NCBI GenBank assembly: GCA_963744345.1
Contig: CAVUTD010000017.1
Span: 186,001 to 250,000 of the forward strand
Length of the DNA: 64,000 nucleotides
Direction of reading: 5' to 3'
Source of the DNA: DASTFP01 sp963744345
GTDB lineage: Bacteria; Verrucomicrobiota; Verrucomicrobiia; Chthoniobacterales; Terrimicrobiaceae
The position numbers and the translations under genes were made by a program. The notes beneath the pieces are model-generated. The model was not told the DNA's origin and ran no database searches. It saw nothing but the letters and a program-made list of their open reading frames with translations. Below are positions 50,558 to 59,197 of this stretch, in pieces (positions within the stretch are counted from its first letter, which is position 1; every line of letters begins with the position of its first letter).

Positions 50558-51931
50558 ATGCGCACTTACCTCATCGAGGCCAGTTACTTCCTGGCATCGA
50601 TTCTTTTCATTCTCGGTCTGCGCGGGCTAAGCCATCCCGAAACGGCTCGGCGAGGGATGCACCTGGCGGAGTTCGGGATGCTCATGGCGATCATCGGCAC
50701 CTTGCTCCATCAGGAGATCGTCAGCTATGAATGGATTATCGCGGGCCTCCTCTTAGGATCCGCGCTCGGCACCATGATCGGTCTGTGGGTGCCGATGACC
50801 GCCATGCCGCAGCGGACAGCCTTTTCGCACGCTTTCGGCGCTTTCGCCGCGGCGCTCGTTGGAATATCAGAATACTCTCTGCATGGGGCAAGTCTCAGCA
50901 AATTCACGATGGGCGCCATAGGCTTCGACGTGCTTTTGGGTTCGTTGACTACGACCGGCAGCTTAATCGCTTTCGCGAAGTTGCAAGGAATGTTGCCGGG
51001 AAGGCCGCTGACCTACAAGGGGCAGAACATCTTTAACCTCTCGCTCCTGGCCGTAATTATCGTCGCTTTCGTCGTCCTGATTTTCCAACCGGGCGCAACG
51101 CTCCTGTTTTACCTGCTGGTTGTCCTCTCCTTGGTTTTCGGAGTCTTGCTGGTGCTCCCGATCGGCTCCGCGGATATGCCGGTCGTGATTGCTTTGCTCA
51201 ACGCCTACGCGGGCCTCGCCTCCGCTGCGATCGGCTTTGCGATTTCTAACAATGTTTTAATTATCGCCGGAACTCTGGACGGGGGTTCGGGATTCATCCT
51301 CTCGATTGTCATGTGTCGCGCCATGAACAGATCGATCACTGCCGTGCTTTTCGGCGCATTCGGGAAAGTCTCCGACGCGAAGGCGAGCGCCGAGGAGGGC
51401 GCCATGCGGGAAGCCAGTGCCGAAGATCTCGCGGTGCAACTGGCCTACGCTCGCCAGGTTGTCTTTGTGCCCGGCTATGGAATGGCCACCGCCCAGGCGC
51501 AACACGCACTTCGAGAACTCACGACGGCTCTGGAAGAAACGGGGGTAACCGTCAAGTTTGCGATCCACCCCGTGGCGGGACGCATGCCAGGTCACATGAA
51601 CGTGCTGCTCGCGGAGGCAAACATCCCGTACTCTCAACTTTACGAGCTCGAACAGATCAATTCCGATTTCCCGGCGACGGACATCGCGGTCGTCGTCGGC
51701 GCTAACGACGTTGTTAATCCCGATGCTCGTGACAATTCTTCGAGCCCCATTGCCGGTATGCCGATTCTCGAAGTGGATCGCGCCAAGCGTGTCGTCGTCC
51801 TGAAGCGGGGCAGCGGGAAGGGCTTCTCGGGCTTGGAAAATCCTCTTTTCACAAAACAAAATTGCGAAATGCTCTACGGCGACGCGAAAGAATCCCTGGC
51901 TCACCTGACGCAGGCCGTTCTCAAAGCTTGA
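50558..51931 (+). CDS. pntB: NAD(P) transhydrogenase beta subunit
   Basis: A 457-residue subunit with about eight transmembrane helices followed by the NADP(H)-binding domain III. Motifs seen: MTAMPQRTAFSHAFGAFAAALVG, ITAVLFGAFGKV, VVFVPGYGMATAQAQHALRE, FAIHPVAGRMPGHMNVLLAEA and VVVGANDVVNPDARD. It completes the proton-driven transhydrogenase that keeps the NADPH pool reduced. It is the last gene of pntAA-pntAB-pntB. Confidence 0.97.
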   Translation: MRTYLIEASYFLASILFILGLRGLSHPETARRGMHLAEFGMLMAIIGTLLHQEIVSYEWIIAGLLLGSALGTMIGLWVPMTAMPQRTAFSHAFGAFAAALVGISEYSLHGASLSKFTMGAIGFDVLLGSLTTTGSLIAFAKLQGMLPGRPLTYKGQNIFNLSLLAVIIVAFVVLIFQPGATLLFYLLVVLSLVFGVLLVLPIGSADMPVVIALLNAYAGLASAAIGFAISNNVLIIAGTLDGGSGFILSIVMCRAMNRSITAVLFGAFGKVSDAKASAEEGAMREASAEDLAVQLAYARQVVFVPGYGMATAQAQHALRELTTALEETGVTVKFAIHPVAGRMPGHMNVLLAEANIPYSQLYELEQINSDFPATDIAVVVGANDVVNPDARDNSSSPIAGMPILEVDRAKRVVVLKRGSGKGFSGLENPLFTKQNCEMLYGDAKESLAHLTQAVLKA

Positions 51932-51988
51932 TGGCTCCCTCGCGAGACCGCTACGCCACAACCTCACCTTCCACACGCAACGGCCGAT

Positions 51989-52684
51989 ATGGGGCGATTC
52001 GTGCGCGATGATATCCTTCAAGTCCGTGGCCCGGCACTGTGTTTCTATGTCCTTCGGGACCTGAATGAACTCTATCTCATCGACGCCGGGTTCATCGGAG
52101 GGCGCTATCTCCTCGCTCGTGCGCTGCACAAACGTGGCTGGGATCAGAAAGCTATTCGAGGAATTATTGTAACCCATGGACATCTCGATCACATCCTGAA
52201 TGTGGCGTCACTTGCCAAAGATTCGGGTGCGTGGGTGGCGGCCCCGCGGCTCGATGCCGCACATTACGAGGGTCGCTTCTCCTACCGTGGTGCTGCAAAA
52301 GTTTGCGGATGGCTTGAAGCTTTCGGCCGCCGGCTCTTCTCCTACTCGCCGTTCACAACAGATCGATGGTTGGACGATCACTCAGAGCTGCCAATCTGGC
52401 ACGGGCTTACCGCCATCCATTTGCCGGGACATACGGCCGGACACACCGGTTTCTACTGCCGGAAGTTTAAGCTTCTTTTCTGCGCCGATCTCTTCGCTAG
52501 CTATGGAACCTTTTCCCATGTTCCACCAGCCATTTTCAATAGCTGTCCTCAGCTCATCCGCTCCAGTATCGTCCGCGCGCTGTCACTCGACCTCGAGGGA
52601 ATTCTTCCCAATCACTGCGATACCGCACCGGTTTCGGAACATTTGAGGAGGTTACGGCTTCTCAAAGAGAGACTGGAACGCTAG
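51989..52684 (+). CDS. MBL-fold metallo-hydrolase
   Basis: A 231-residue metallo-beta-lactamase fold protein with the metal motif THGHLDHI near residue 63-70, a further ligand region in HLPGHTAGHTGFYC, an Asp in FCADLFASYG and a His in LPNHCD. No signal peptide is visible. It is close to glyoxalase II-type and general hydrolases; the substrate is not clear. It follows pntB by 57 bases on the same strand, and the nitroreductase gene follows by 27 bases, so a small cluster is possible. Confidence 0.88.
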   Translation: MGRFVRDDILQVRGPALCFYVLRDLNELYLIDAGFIGGRYLLARALHKRGWDQKAIRGIIVTHGHLDHILNVASLAKDSGAWVAAPRLDAAHYEGRFSYRGAAKVCGWLEAFGRRLFSYSPFTTDRWLDDHSELPIWHGLTAIHLPGHTAGHTGFYCRKFKLLFCADLFASYGTFSHVPPAIFNSCPQLIRSSIVRALSLDLEGILPNHCDTAPVSEHLRRLRLLKERLER

Positions 52685-52711
52685 GTGTCACAGCAGGAAG
52701 GACGAGCGAGC

Positions 52712-53329
52712 ATGAATGAAAAGAAAGCAACGACCGACTACCCGATAAACAAATTTCTCGCCGAACGATGGAGTCCATACGCCTTCGATGGCAGAGAAGT
52801 CGCACTGGAGGACATCCGCTCGTTATTTGAAGCGGCACGCTGGGCACCCTCTTCCTATAACGAACAGCCTTGGAGCTTTTTTATCGCGACGAAGGATAAC
52901 CCGGAAGAGTTCGAGCGGCTTCTCTCTTGCCTCGTGGAGGCGAATCAGGCGTGGGCCAAAGCTGCGCCGGTTCTCGCGTTGGGGGTTGTGAGCCTGCGCT
53001 TTTCCCGGAACAATAAGGAAAACCGCGCGGCAATTCACGACCTGGGCCTGGCCGCGGCGAATCTCGTCGTCGAGGCAACAACGCGGGGGCTTTTTGTCCA
53101 CCAAATGATCGGCATTCTGCCCGACAAGGCTCGTGAGGTTTACAAGATCCCAGCCGGTTGCGAAGCATGGACCGCCATGGCCATTGGATATCGAGCTGAG
53201 GCCGCGCAACTCTCTGACCCCCTCAAGGAACGCGACCTCGCCCCAAGACATCGAAAACCTCTCAGCCAATTTGTCTTTGCCGGCGAGTGGGGGAATCCAT
53301 CGCCGCTGGTGCGAAGGGCCGCTGGCTAG
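52712..53329 (+). CDS. Nitroreductase family protein
   Basis: A 205-residue flavin-dependent oxidoreductase. From the ATG at 52712 (preceded by GGAAGG; a GTG at 52685 would add nine residues) it carries RWSPYAFDGREV, the EAARWAPSSYNEQPWSFF FMN-binding region, an AAANLVVEATTRGLFVHQMIG helix and GCEAWTAMAIGY, closing KPLSQFVFAGEWG. It should reduce nitro compounds or quinones using FMN and NAD(P)H. It overlaps nothing and is followed after 34 bases by the DUF1349 gene. Confidence 0.92.
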   Translation: MNEKKATTDYPINKFLAERWSPYAFDGREVALEDIRSLFEAARWAPSSYNEQPWSFFIATKDNPEEFERLLSCLVEANQAWAKAAPVLALGVVSLRFSRNNKENRAAIHDLGLAAANLVVEATTRGLFVHQMIGILPDKAREVYKIPAGCEAWTAMAIGYRAEAAQLSDPLKERDLAPRHRKPLSQFVFAGEWGNPSPLVRRAAG

Positions 53330-53363
53330 CAATCAAATCATCAGCGTCAACAGCTCTAATCTT

Positions 53364-53912
53364 ATGTGGGATTCCTTTCAATGGTTGAATCCGCCCAGCA
53401 AGTGGGAAGTTCAAGACGGTGGACTATCCGTCGACGTGTCTCCGAAGACGGACTTCTGGAGGAAGACGCACTATGGATTTATTCGAGATTCGGGACACTT
53501 CCTGTACAAAGAAGTTTCCGGCAACTTCGTCGTCCAAATAGGAGTCCACGGGGACTACGCGGCGCTCTATGATCAGGGAGGCCTGATGTTGCGGGCCTCC
53601 GATCAATATTGGATGAAATGCGGGATCGAGTACGTGGGTGGCGTTCAACAAGCCAGCGCCGTCGTGACAAATGATTTTTCGGACTGGTCCGTAACTCCGC
53701 TGCAAATCAATCCGGCTCAGGTGTGGTTCCGAGTCAAGCGGCAGGATTGCAGTCTGGAAGTCTTTTATTCGCTCGATGGGAAGGATTATGTGATGATCAG
53801 GACAGCGTACCTGAAGTGTTCTCGCGAGTTGAACGTCGGAATCACGTGCGCAGCGCCGGAAGGCCCGGGATTTCGCATCAAGTTCTACGATCTTTGGATT
53901 GAAGAAGCCTAA
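53364..53912 (+). CDS. DUF1349 (concanavalin-like/beta-sandwich) protein
   Basis: A 182-residue protein that matches the DUF1349 family: TDFWRKTHYGFIRDSGHFLY, VQIGVHGDYAALYDQGGLML-like repeat strands, DQYWMKCGIEYVGG and FRVKRQDCSLEVFYSLDGKDYVMIR. The fold is a concanavalin-like lectin/glucanase sandwich with a presumed sugar-related role. There is no signal peptide, so it is cytoplasmic. A longer open frame reaches back into the nitroreductase gene, but the family start is at MWDSFQW (53364). Confidence 0.9.
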   Translation: MWDSFQWLNPPSKWEVQDGGLSVDVSPKTDFWRKTHYGFIRDSGHFLYKEVSGNFVVQIGVHGDYAALYDQGGLMLRASDQYWMKCGIEYVGGVQQASAVVTNDFSDWSVTPLQINPAQVWFRVKRQDCSLEVFYSLDGKDYVMIRTAYLKCSRELNVGITCAAPEGPGFRIKFYDLWIEEA

Positions 53913-54063
53913 GGCCTCGGCAGCATGGTGGCGTCGTCAGGAGCAGGATCAGTGAGGCATCGTATCAACGCATGCTCTCACTTCCCAAAGATACCCTCGC
54001 GATTCGTATAATCGGCGGATAGTTGCCCAAGAGCTGAGATGCAGTGAGGAACTCGAGCGAAAA

Positions 54064-55200
54064 ATGAACATTCAAAACCTCGGGAAGCTGGCGGCGCTCA
54101 TTAAGCGTGAGCGCGCTCATTTGCTCTCGCAGTGGCGAGAGCAGGTCAGGCTACTCCCCTCGGCAAAGCACCTGGATACTCCCAGCCTCAATGACCATGT
54201 TCCTCAACTGCTCGACGAGCTCGCCACAGCGTTTCAGCAAGCGGCTGCAAAGACCATCCCGAAACCGCTCATCCAAGGCAGCCCGCCGATGCACGGACTT
54301 CAAAGATATCACGACGGCTTTGATATGGTCGAAGTTGTCACAGAATATAATATCCTTCGAGCCTGCATCCACGACCTCGCCGAGAGCCACGGACTGAGCC
54401 TCCAAGGAGAGGCCTTCCATATCTTGAATCGTGTTTTCGACGAGGCGATCGGCTTGGCCATTCAGACGTTCTCGACCCAGCAGGCCCTGCACTTGCAGCG
54501 CCGGCGCGATGAATATCTGGCCTTCGTGGCGCACGACCTTCGCGCCCCACTGAACGCTATCGCCTTGGTGAGCAGGATCCTTGAACTCGAGCAGAAGGAT
54601 CAGAAGGAAGGGCCGAGCGAAACGTCCCCCATGTTGAAAACACTGCGCCGCAACGTGCAGCAACTCGAGACGCTCGTTGAGAGAGTCCTCAAAGAAAGCG
54701 CGCACGTTCAGACCGAAGCTGGCATTCGGCTGGAGCGCCGCTCGGTGGACTTGTGGCCCCTCGTGGAGTCCGTCATTCACGATCTCCTACCCGTGACCGG
54801 ACCTACGAGCACACAGGTCATCAACCAAATTCCCGAAGAGCTCACCATGCTGGCTGACGCCAGCTTGCTCAGGCGCATCTTCCAGAATTTGATAACTAAC
54901 GCCGTTCAGTATGCGCCTCGAGGGGAGGTTGTGATCGGCGCCCGGGAAAAAGCTGATGCCATCGAATGTTGGGTCACCGACAACGGCTCCGGAATCCCTG
55001 AAGAGCGTTTGGAAAAAATTTTTGACAAGCTTGAAACTGATCCGGAAAAAAACCCGGAAGGAACCGGCCTCGGTCTCGCCATCGTCAAGACGTTTGTCGA
55101 GGCTCATGGCGGCAAAGTGACCGTGGAGACCAAGGAAGGCGACGGCTCAACATTTCGGTTTACGATTCTCAAGCTCGAATCGGGGGCTCCAAACCGGTAA
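54064..55200 (+). CDS. Soluble sensor histidine kinase with RsbRD-type N-terminal domain
   Basis: A 378-residue kinase without transmembrane segments. Residues 1-145 resemble the RsbRD N-terminal sensor domain (ALIKRERAHLLSQWREQVR, then RYHDGFDMVEVVTEYNILR). The dimerisation/H-box is RRDEYLAFVAHDLRAPLNAI with phospho-acceptor His157. The ATPase domain has NLITNAVQYAP (N box), VTDNGSGIP (G1) and GTGLGLAIVKTFVEAHGG (G2). No response regulator gene is adjacent, so its partner is elsewhere. The ATG lies a few bases after a GGAACTCGAGCG ribosome-site-like stretch. Confidence 0.9.
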   Translation: MNIQNLGKLAALIKRERAHLLSQWREQVRLLPSAKHLDTPSLNDHVPQLLDELATAFQQAAAKTIPKPLIQGSPPMHGLQRYHDGFDMVEVVTEYNILRACIHDLAESHGLSLQGEAFHILNRVFDEAIGLAIQTFSTQQALHLQRRRDEYLAFVAHDLRAPLNAIALVSRILELEQKDQKEGPSETSPMLKTLRRNVQQLETLVERVLKESAHVQTEAGIRLERRSVDLWPLVESVIHDLLPVTGPTSTQVINQIPEELTMLADASLLRRIFQNLITNAVQYAPRGEVVIGAREKADAIECWVTDNGSGIPEERLEKIFDKLETDPEKNPEGTGLGLAIVKTFVEAHGGKVTVETKEGDGSTFRFTILKLESGAPNR

Positions 55201-55279
55201 GCCGACCTCGATGGCTTCTCCCGGCTCGCTTCTGATGAAAGTTTGGATAAGGACCTGCGGCAGGATATAATTCAACCCC

Positions 55280-55627
55280 GTGAAGATGGCTTTTCGGCTG
55301 CTGCCGTATCTATATCTGCTCCTTGCCGCTCTCGTCTTGCTTTCGATGATTGCGGTCCTGCTGAGCATGAAGACGGTAATTGAGGAACCCGCCCAGCAAC
55401 TGTCGCAATCGCGTCAACTCGTCGCACTAGCTGTGCTGCTCTTCGTTGGTGGCGGATTGTCGATTGCCTATACCCTCAACGCGATCTTTCTCTTGAGGAA
55501 AACAAACAGAAAAGCGTCGATCGTTCTGTCGCTTATTTCATGCCTTGGCTTCCCTCTCGGCACGTTCATCGGCGTAGTGAGCCTGCTCGTCCTTACCCGG
55601 CACGAAATCAAGGCAGAATATGCCTAG
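55280..55627 (+). CDS. Small membrane protein of unknown function
   Basis: A 115-residue protein with three predicted hydrophobic helices (about 7-30, 47-70 and 80-107), in the order MKMAFRLLPYLYLLLAALVL and later VALAVLLFVGGGLSIAYTL and ASIVLSLISCLGFPLGTFIG. The start is GTG 55280 or ATG 55286. I recognise no family beyond a general similarity to small bacterial inner-membrane proteins. It lies 80 bases downstream of the histidine kinase. Confidence 0.75.
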   Translation: MKMAFRLLPYLYLLLAALVLLSMIAVLLSMKTVIEEPAQQLSQSRQLVALAVLLFVGGGLSIAYTLNAIFLLRKTNRKASIVLSLISCLGFPLGTFIGVVSLLVLTRHEIKAEYA

Positions 55628-55701
55628 CGCTGAGCTTCGGGGAAGCGTTCCACGTCAACGCGGTCAAGCCGCGTGGTCGGGAAGGACGCGGCCTTAGCGA
55701 T

Positions 55702-56139
55702 ATGACTCCCTTTTTTCCCGCCATCATCTTTTCTTTCCTCTTGGCGAATTTAGCAGCGGCACAGAGCAGGGATCCTGTGGCACTGATACCGGCCCGATTT
55801 CGTTGGGTAAGTTCCCCGAACAATCCTGCCTTGGAGGCCGCCTGGATAATCGGCAGCGAGGAGAAGCGAGGACCTTACATTCTACGCGTGAGACTTGCAG
55901 CCGGAGGACGAATTCCCCCGCACACACATCCCGATGAACGAAATAGCACCGTGCTAGCGGGCACCATCTCTGTCGGCTTCGGCGAAGTCTTCGACGAAGC
56001 GAAAATGGTCGCCATGCCGACGGGCGCCGTCTATGTCATTCCAGCCAACGTCCCGCACTATATCTGGGCGAGGGAAACAAACGCGACCTATCAGGAAGCC
56101 GGCTTTGGACCGACGGGGACATTTTTCGTCGGTCCATAG
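55702..56139 (+). CDS. Exported cupin-domain protein
   Basis: A 145-residue protein with a signal peptide (MTPFFPAIIFSFLLANLAAAQ) followed by a single cupin: RLAAGGRIPPHTHPDERNSTVLAGTISVGFGE and AVYVIPANVPHYIWA, where the His/His/Glu and later His positions of cupin metal ligands are present. The upstream part of the open frame overlaps the previous gene and is not coding-like, so ATG 55702 is chosen. The substrate is unknown; secreted single cupins of this kind occur widely. Confidence 0.82.
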   Translation: MTPFFPAIIFSFLLANLAAAQSRDPVALIPARFRWVSSPNNPALEAAWIIGSEEKRGPYILRVRLAAGGRIPPHTHPDERNSTVLAGTISVGFGEVFDEAKMVAMPTGAVYVIPANVPHYIWARETNATYQEAGFGPTGTFFVGP

Positions 56140-56157
56140 GCATAACCGAAGCTGAAT

Positions 56158-56661
56158 TCACTTTGCCTTGGCTGCACCATAAAGATAGTCCTCTTCCTTT
56201 CCGGTTTGCATGAATTCTTCGAGCTCCCTTGCCAAATTTCGGTTAAGTTTTTTGAGCGTGGCGAGGTCTGCCTGGGCGGCGGCCTTGCGACCCATCTGAG
56301 TGTTCAGCACGCCGCGATACATATACGCTTCAGCTAGCTTCGGTTTGAGTTCGATGGCCTGGTTGTAATAATCGAGCGATTTCTGGAAGTTCGCCGACCC
56401 TTGTTTCCGCAAGACAAAGGCCAGATTGTTGTAAGCCTCGGCGAAGTTCTTATCGAGTTTGATCGCTTGCTCGAATTTGGCCTGAGCTTGGGCAGAACGC
56501 TTCTTCTGCATCAGCTCCACGCCCTCGTTGTAGGCGCTAACTGCGGGACTTTCCTGTTTTGCAACAGGCTCGTCCGTGCCGCCGGCAGCTCCACTGCCGG
56601 CTCCATAGCCCGTGCCGAACCCGAGCGCAGCCAGGGCGCAAACATACAGAAGACGCCTCAT
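56158..56661 (-). CDS. Exported TPR-repeat protein
   Basis: A 167-residue protein with a signal peptide (MRRLLYVCALAALGFG), a Gly/Ala-rich segment and about three TPR units: SAYNEGVELMQKKRSAQAQA, FEQAIKLDKNFAEAYNNLAF and LDYYNQAIELKPKLAEAYMY. It is probably a periplasmic scaffold. It converges with the cupin gene (18-base gap) and is divergent from dgkA. No partner is obvious. Confidence 0.85.
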   Translation of the reverse strand: MRRLLYVCALAALGFGTGYGAGSGAAGGTDEPVAKQESPAVSAYNEGVELMQKKRSAQAQAKFEQAIKLDKNFAEAYNNLAFVLRKQGSANFQKSLDYYNQAIELKPKLAEAYMYRGVLNTQMGRKAAAQADLATLKKLNRNLARELEEFMQTGKEEDYLYGAAKAK

Positions 56662-56878
56662 TTTCAGCGAGGAAGCATTATTAAGTTACCCTCAACGTGT
56701 CAAGTCTGGAGACGATTTGCCAATTCCGGCGAGGCTGAACTGCCTCCAGGTACTCGCGAAATGGGCCTGGCGTCCCAATCGCAGTGGACATGTTAGTGGA
56801 TTTTGAGTTCATATTTCTCGCGTGCAGGAGAGCCTTTTAGCGTTGCTTGGGGTGACAACCGCGCACGCTTCCACCTGA

Positions 56879-57253
56879 ATGAAGCGCCCGTTTCGATTGC
56901 TTGGACGCGCCAGGAGCTTTCGCTACGCTTCCCTGGGCATTCTTCATGTCGTGCAATCTCAGCATAATGCCTGGATCCATGCCGTGGCGACAATGCTCGT
57001 GGTATCCGCTGGTTTTTACTTTCACCTTTCCACCGCGGAATGGTGCTTGATTGTCCTTGCCATGACCTCCGTTTGGACCGCTGAAGCGATGAATACCGCC
57101 GTCGAGTTGCTCGCTGACGCTACCACCAACGAATTTCATCCTCTGATCGGTCGCGCCAAGGATGTCGCCGCTGGGGCCGTATTGGTGACAGCTATTGGTG
57201 CGTCAATTATTGGCATAATCATCTTCTGGCCCCACCTGGCGCTTCTTCTTTAG
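56879..57253 (+). CDS. dgkA: Diacylglycerol/undecaprenol kinase
   Basis: A 124-residue inner-membrane kinase of the DgkA family with three hydrophobic helices. The catalytic core is in WTAEAMNTAVELLADATTNEFHPLIGRAKD, with the E-x3-N-x3-E-x2-D spacing that binds metal and ATP. Such enzymes phosphorylate diacylglycerol or undecaprenol from the cytoplasmic face. The ATG at 56879 is far from any strong ribosome binding site. It is divergent from the TPR gene. Confidence 0.92.
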   Translation: MKRPFRLLGRARSFRYASLGILHVVQSQHNAWIHAVATMLVVSAGFYFHLSTAEWCLIVLAMTSVWTAEAMNTAVELLADATTNEFHPLIGRAKDVAAGAVLVTAIGASIIGIIIFWPHLALLL

Positions 57254-57363
57254 GACGATCAATTAACCCTAAGTGAATCTGCGATGGATAAGGAAAAGCG
57301 CGGACAAGCAAAAGAAAGGCTCTACTTTGCCTTTGTGCCAGTCTCCCAGGAAAATCTCTTGTC

Positions 57364-57753
57364 ATGAAAATCGAGCATGTTGCGATTTATACGCGGGATA
57401 TCGAAGTTTTGAGGTTCTTTTACGCCAAATATTTCCGGGCGACATCCAACGATCTCTACGTGAATCCAAGAAAAGGATTTCGCTCGTATTTTCTCTCCTT
57501 CTCCGAGGGGGCGAGACTCGAATTGATGCAAATGGAATCGATACCCCACTCCCTTAATGATCCCATCGCCCAATTCTTGGGGATCATCCATATCGCATTC
57601 TCTCTTGGTTCTCGGGACGCAGTGGATCGCTTGTCAGAGCAACTGGGAAAGGATGGTTTTAAGATCCTTGATGGGCCTCGGCAGACGGGCGATGGATACT
57701 ACGAGTGCGCTTTCCTCGACCCGGACGGCAATCGAATCGAAATTACAGAATAG
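57364..57753 (+). CDS. VOC family (glyoxalase-like) protein
   Basis: A 129-residue vicinal-oxygen-chelate protein: MKIEHVAIYTRDIEVLRFFY (metal His5), RLELMQME (Glu), HIAFSLGSRDAVDRL (His) and FLDPDGNRIEITE (Glu). All four metal ligand positions appear present, so it is likely an active metalloenzyme such as a glyoxalase or dioxygenase. It follows dgkA by 110 bases and precedes the DUF2277 gene by 15 bases. Confidence 0.9.
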   Translation: MKIEHVAIYTRDIEVLRFFYAKYFRATSNDLYVNPRKGFRSYFLSFSEGARLELMQMESIPHSLNDPIAQFLGIIHIAFSLGSRDAVDRLSEQLGKDGFKILDGPRQTGDGYYECAFLDPDGNRIEITE

Positions 57754-57768
57754 ATCCTGTTAACGCTT

Positions 57769-58092
57769 ATGTGCAGAAACATCAAAACCCTCTTCAACTT
57801 CGAACCGCCGGTGACGGAGCCAGAGATCCGTGTGGCCTCACTACAATTCGTCAGGAAAATCAGCGGTTTTAACAAGCCATCCAAAAGCAACGAAGCTGCC
57901 TTCCTGGCAGCGGTCGGCGATATCGCAGCCATCTCCGAACGTCTTCTTCGCTCGCTGGCGACCAATGCGCGCCCTAAAAATCGGACCGAAGAGGAACTCA
58001 AAAAGGCGAAGCGCTTTGCAGTTCAGCACCATCTCTCCTCTCCTCCCGTTTCGATCAGCAGGCCGCCTAAAGACCTCTTAAGTGCGAGTTGA
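57769..58092 (+). CDS. DUF2277 family protein
   Basis: A 107-residue cytoplasmic protein beginning MCRNIKTLFNFEPPVTEPEIR and continuing ASLQFVRKISGFNKPSKSNE, the hallmark of DUF2277. It is predicted to be helical and basic. The function is unknown; the conserved Cys2 and Arg3 start is a family trait. It is 15 bases after the VOC gene, so they may be co-transcribed. Confidence 0.93.
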   Translation: MCRNIKTLFNFEPPVTEPEIRVASLQFVRKISGFNKPSKSNEAAFLAAVGDIAAISERLLRSLATNARPKNRTEEELKKAKRFAVQHHLSSPPVSISRPPKDLLSAS

Positions 58093-58315
58093 AGAACTTT
58101 AATGCCCACAGGGTAGACCATCGCGTGACGAGTGCGCTCCGCAAAAGCTGAACGCAGACGAATGGCTAGAGAAAACAATCCCGCAGCAAAATTGTTCATC
58201 CAGCCTCTCCAATCGCCGAACGAATCTTGGCTCGAGAACAAATAGGCTCGGGCCTCTGCCTGGCAATCTCGTTCGCAGGGGCGCTTGAATCCGGCAACAA
58301 GCTTATTGAGCAAAC

Positions 58316-59182
58316 CTACGGCACGGCGTTGGCCAGAGCCGAACGGAGCGTGGAGAATCGATACTGATAACCACCTTCCATCGCAGCGCGCGGAGCTACC
58401 CGGCAACTGCCAAGCATGAAACGGGAGAGCTCTCCGAGTCCGAGCCGCAATGCGAACGCCGGAACTGGGAAAATGGCCGGACGTCTAACGCATCGGGACA
58501 ACTCTTTGGTGAAGTCCACGTTGCGAAAAGGCATCGGCATCACGGCGTTGACCGGGCCTCGTACCGTCTCGTTCTCAAGAGCCCAGAGAACAATTCCCGC
58601 AACGTCATCAACGTGCACTCCGCTCATCCACTGACCACCGCTTCCGAGCTTGCCGCCCATGCCTAATCTGAAGACGGGCACGATCAGCTTGAGCGCACCG
58701 TGAGATCCGAGAACGAAACCCATCCGCACCGTGACCACGCGAGTTCCAAGGGACTCCGCGCGCCCGGCTTCGAATTCCCATTCACAACAGACATCGGCAA
58801 GGAAGCCATGCCCATGCGGCGAGGATTCATCGACCAACATCTCTCCCGTATCTCCGTAAAATCCAATGGCCGAAGCATTGACCAGCACCAGGGGCCGCTC
58901 AGTTTCTGTCTCGATCGCCTCGACAATTCGCCGTGTGCCCATGACACGGCTTTCGCGAATACGACGGCGTTTCCGCGCTGTCCATAATCCTAGGATCGAC
59001 TCTCCGGCGAGATTCACCAGGGCATCGAGGCCGCTGAGATCAGGGACGCTATCGGAGCGAAATAACCGTCGCTCCGCTGACGACCGCCGTGAGAAGCCCA
59101 CAACGTGGTGACCGTGGCTGGCACAATGCGCTGCAACGCACGAACCGACGAAGCCGGTCACACCCGTGATGCCAATTCTCAT
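58316..59182 (-). CDS. TIGR01777 family NAD-dependent epimerase-like oxidoreductase (YfcH-like)
   Basis: A 288-residue extended SDR protein. It opens MRIGITGVTGFVGSCVAAH (NAD-binding GxxGxxG), has the family LVNLAGESILGLWTARKRRRI and SAIGFYGDTGEMLVDESSP segments, the VVTVRMGFVLGSHGAL strand, and a C-terminal DUF1731-like stretch FPVPAFALRLGLGELSRF. The substrate is unknown; some relatives act in cell division. It converges on DUF2277 across a 223-base gap in which I see no gene. It lies 15 bases after the amidase gene on the same strand. Confidence 0.93.
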   Translation of the reverse strand: MRIGITGVTGFVGSCVAAHCASHGHHVVGFSRRSSAERRLFRSDSVPDLSGLDALVNLAGESILGLWTARKRRRIRESRVMGTRRIVEAIETETERPLVLVNASAIGFYGDTGEMLVDESSPHGHGFLADVCCEWEFEAGRAESLGTRVVTVRMGFVLGSHGALKLIVPVFRLGMGGKLGSGGQWMSGVHVDDVAGIVLWALENETVRGPVNAVMPMPFRNVDFTKELSRCVRRPAIFPVPAFALRLGLGELSRFMLGSCRVAPRAAMEGGYQYRFSTLRSALANAVP

Positions 59183-59197
59183 GACGCGATCTCTAAC

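Noticed and set aside
58023..58406. 127-codon minus-strand frame between DUF2277 and the SDR gene
   Set aside because: Overlaps both flanking genes and shows no domain or signal; treated as chance.
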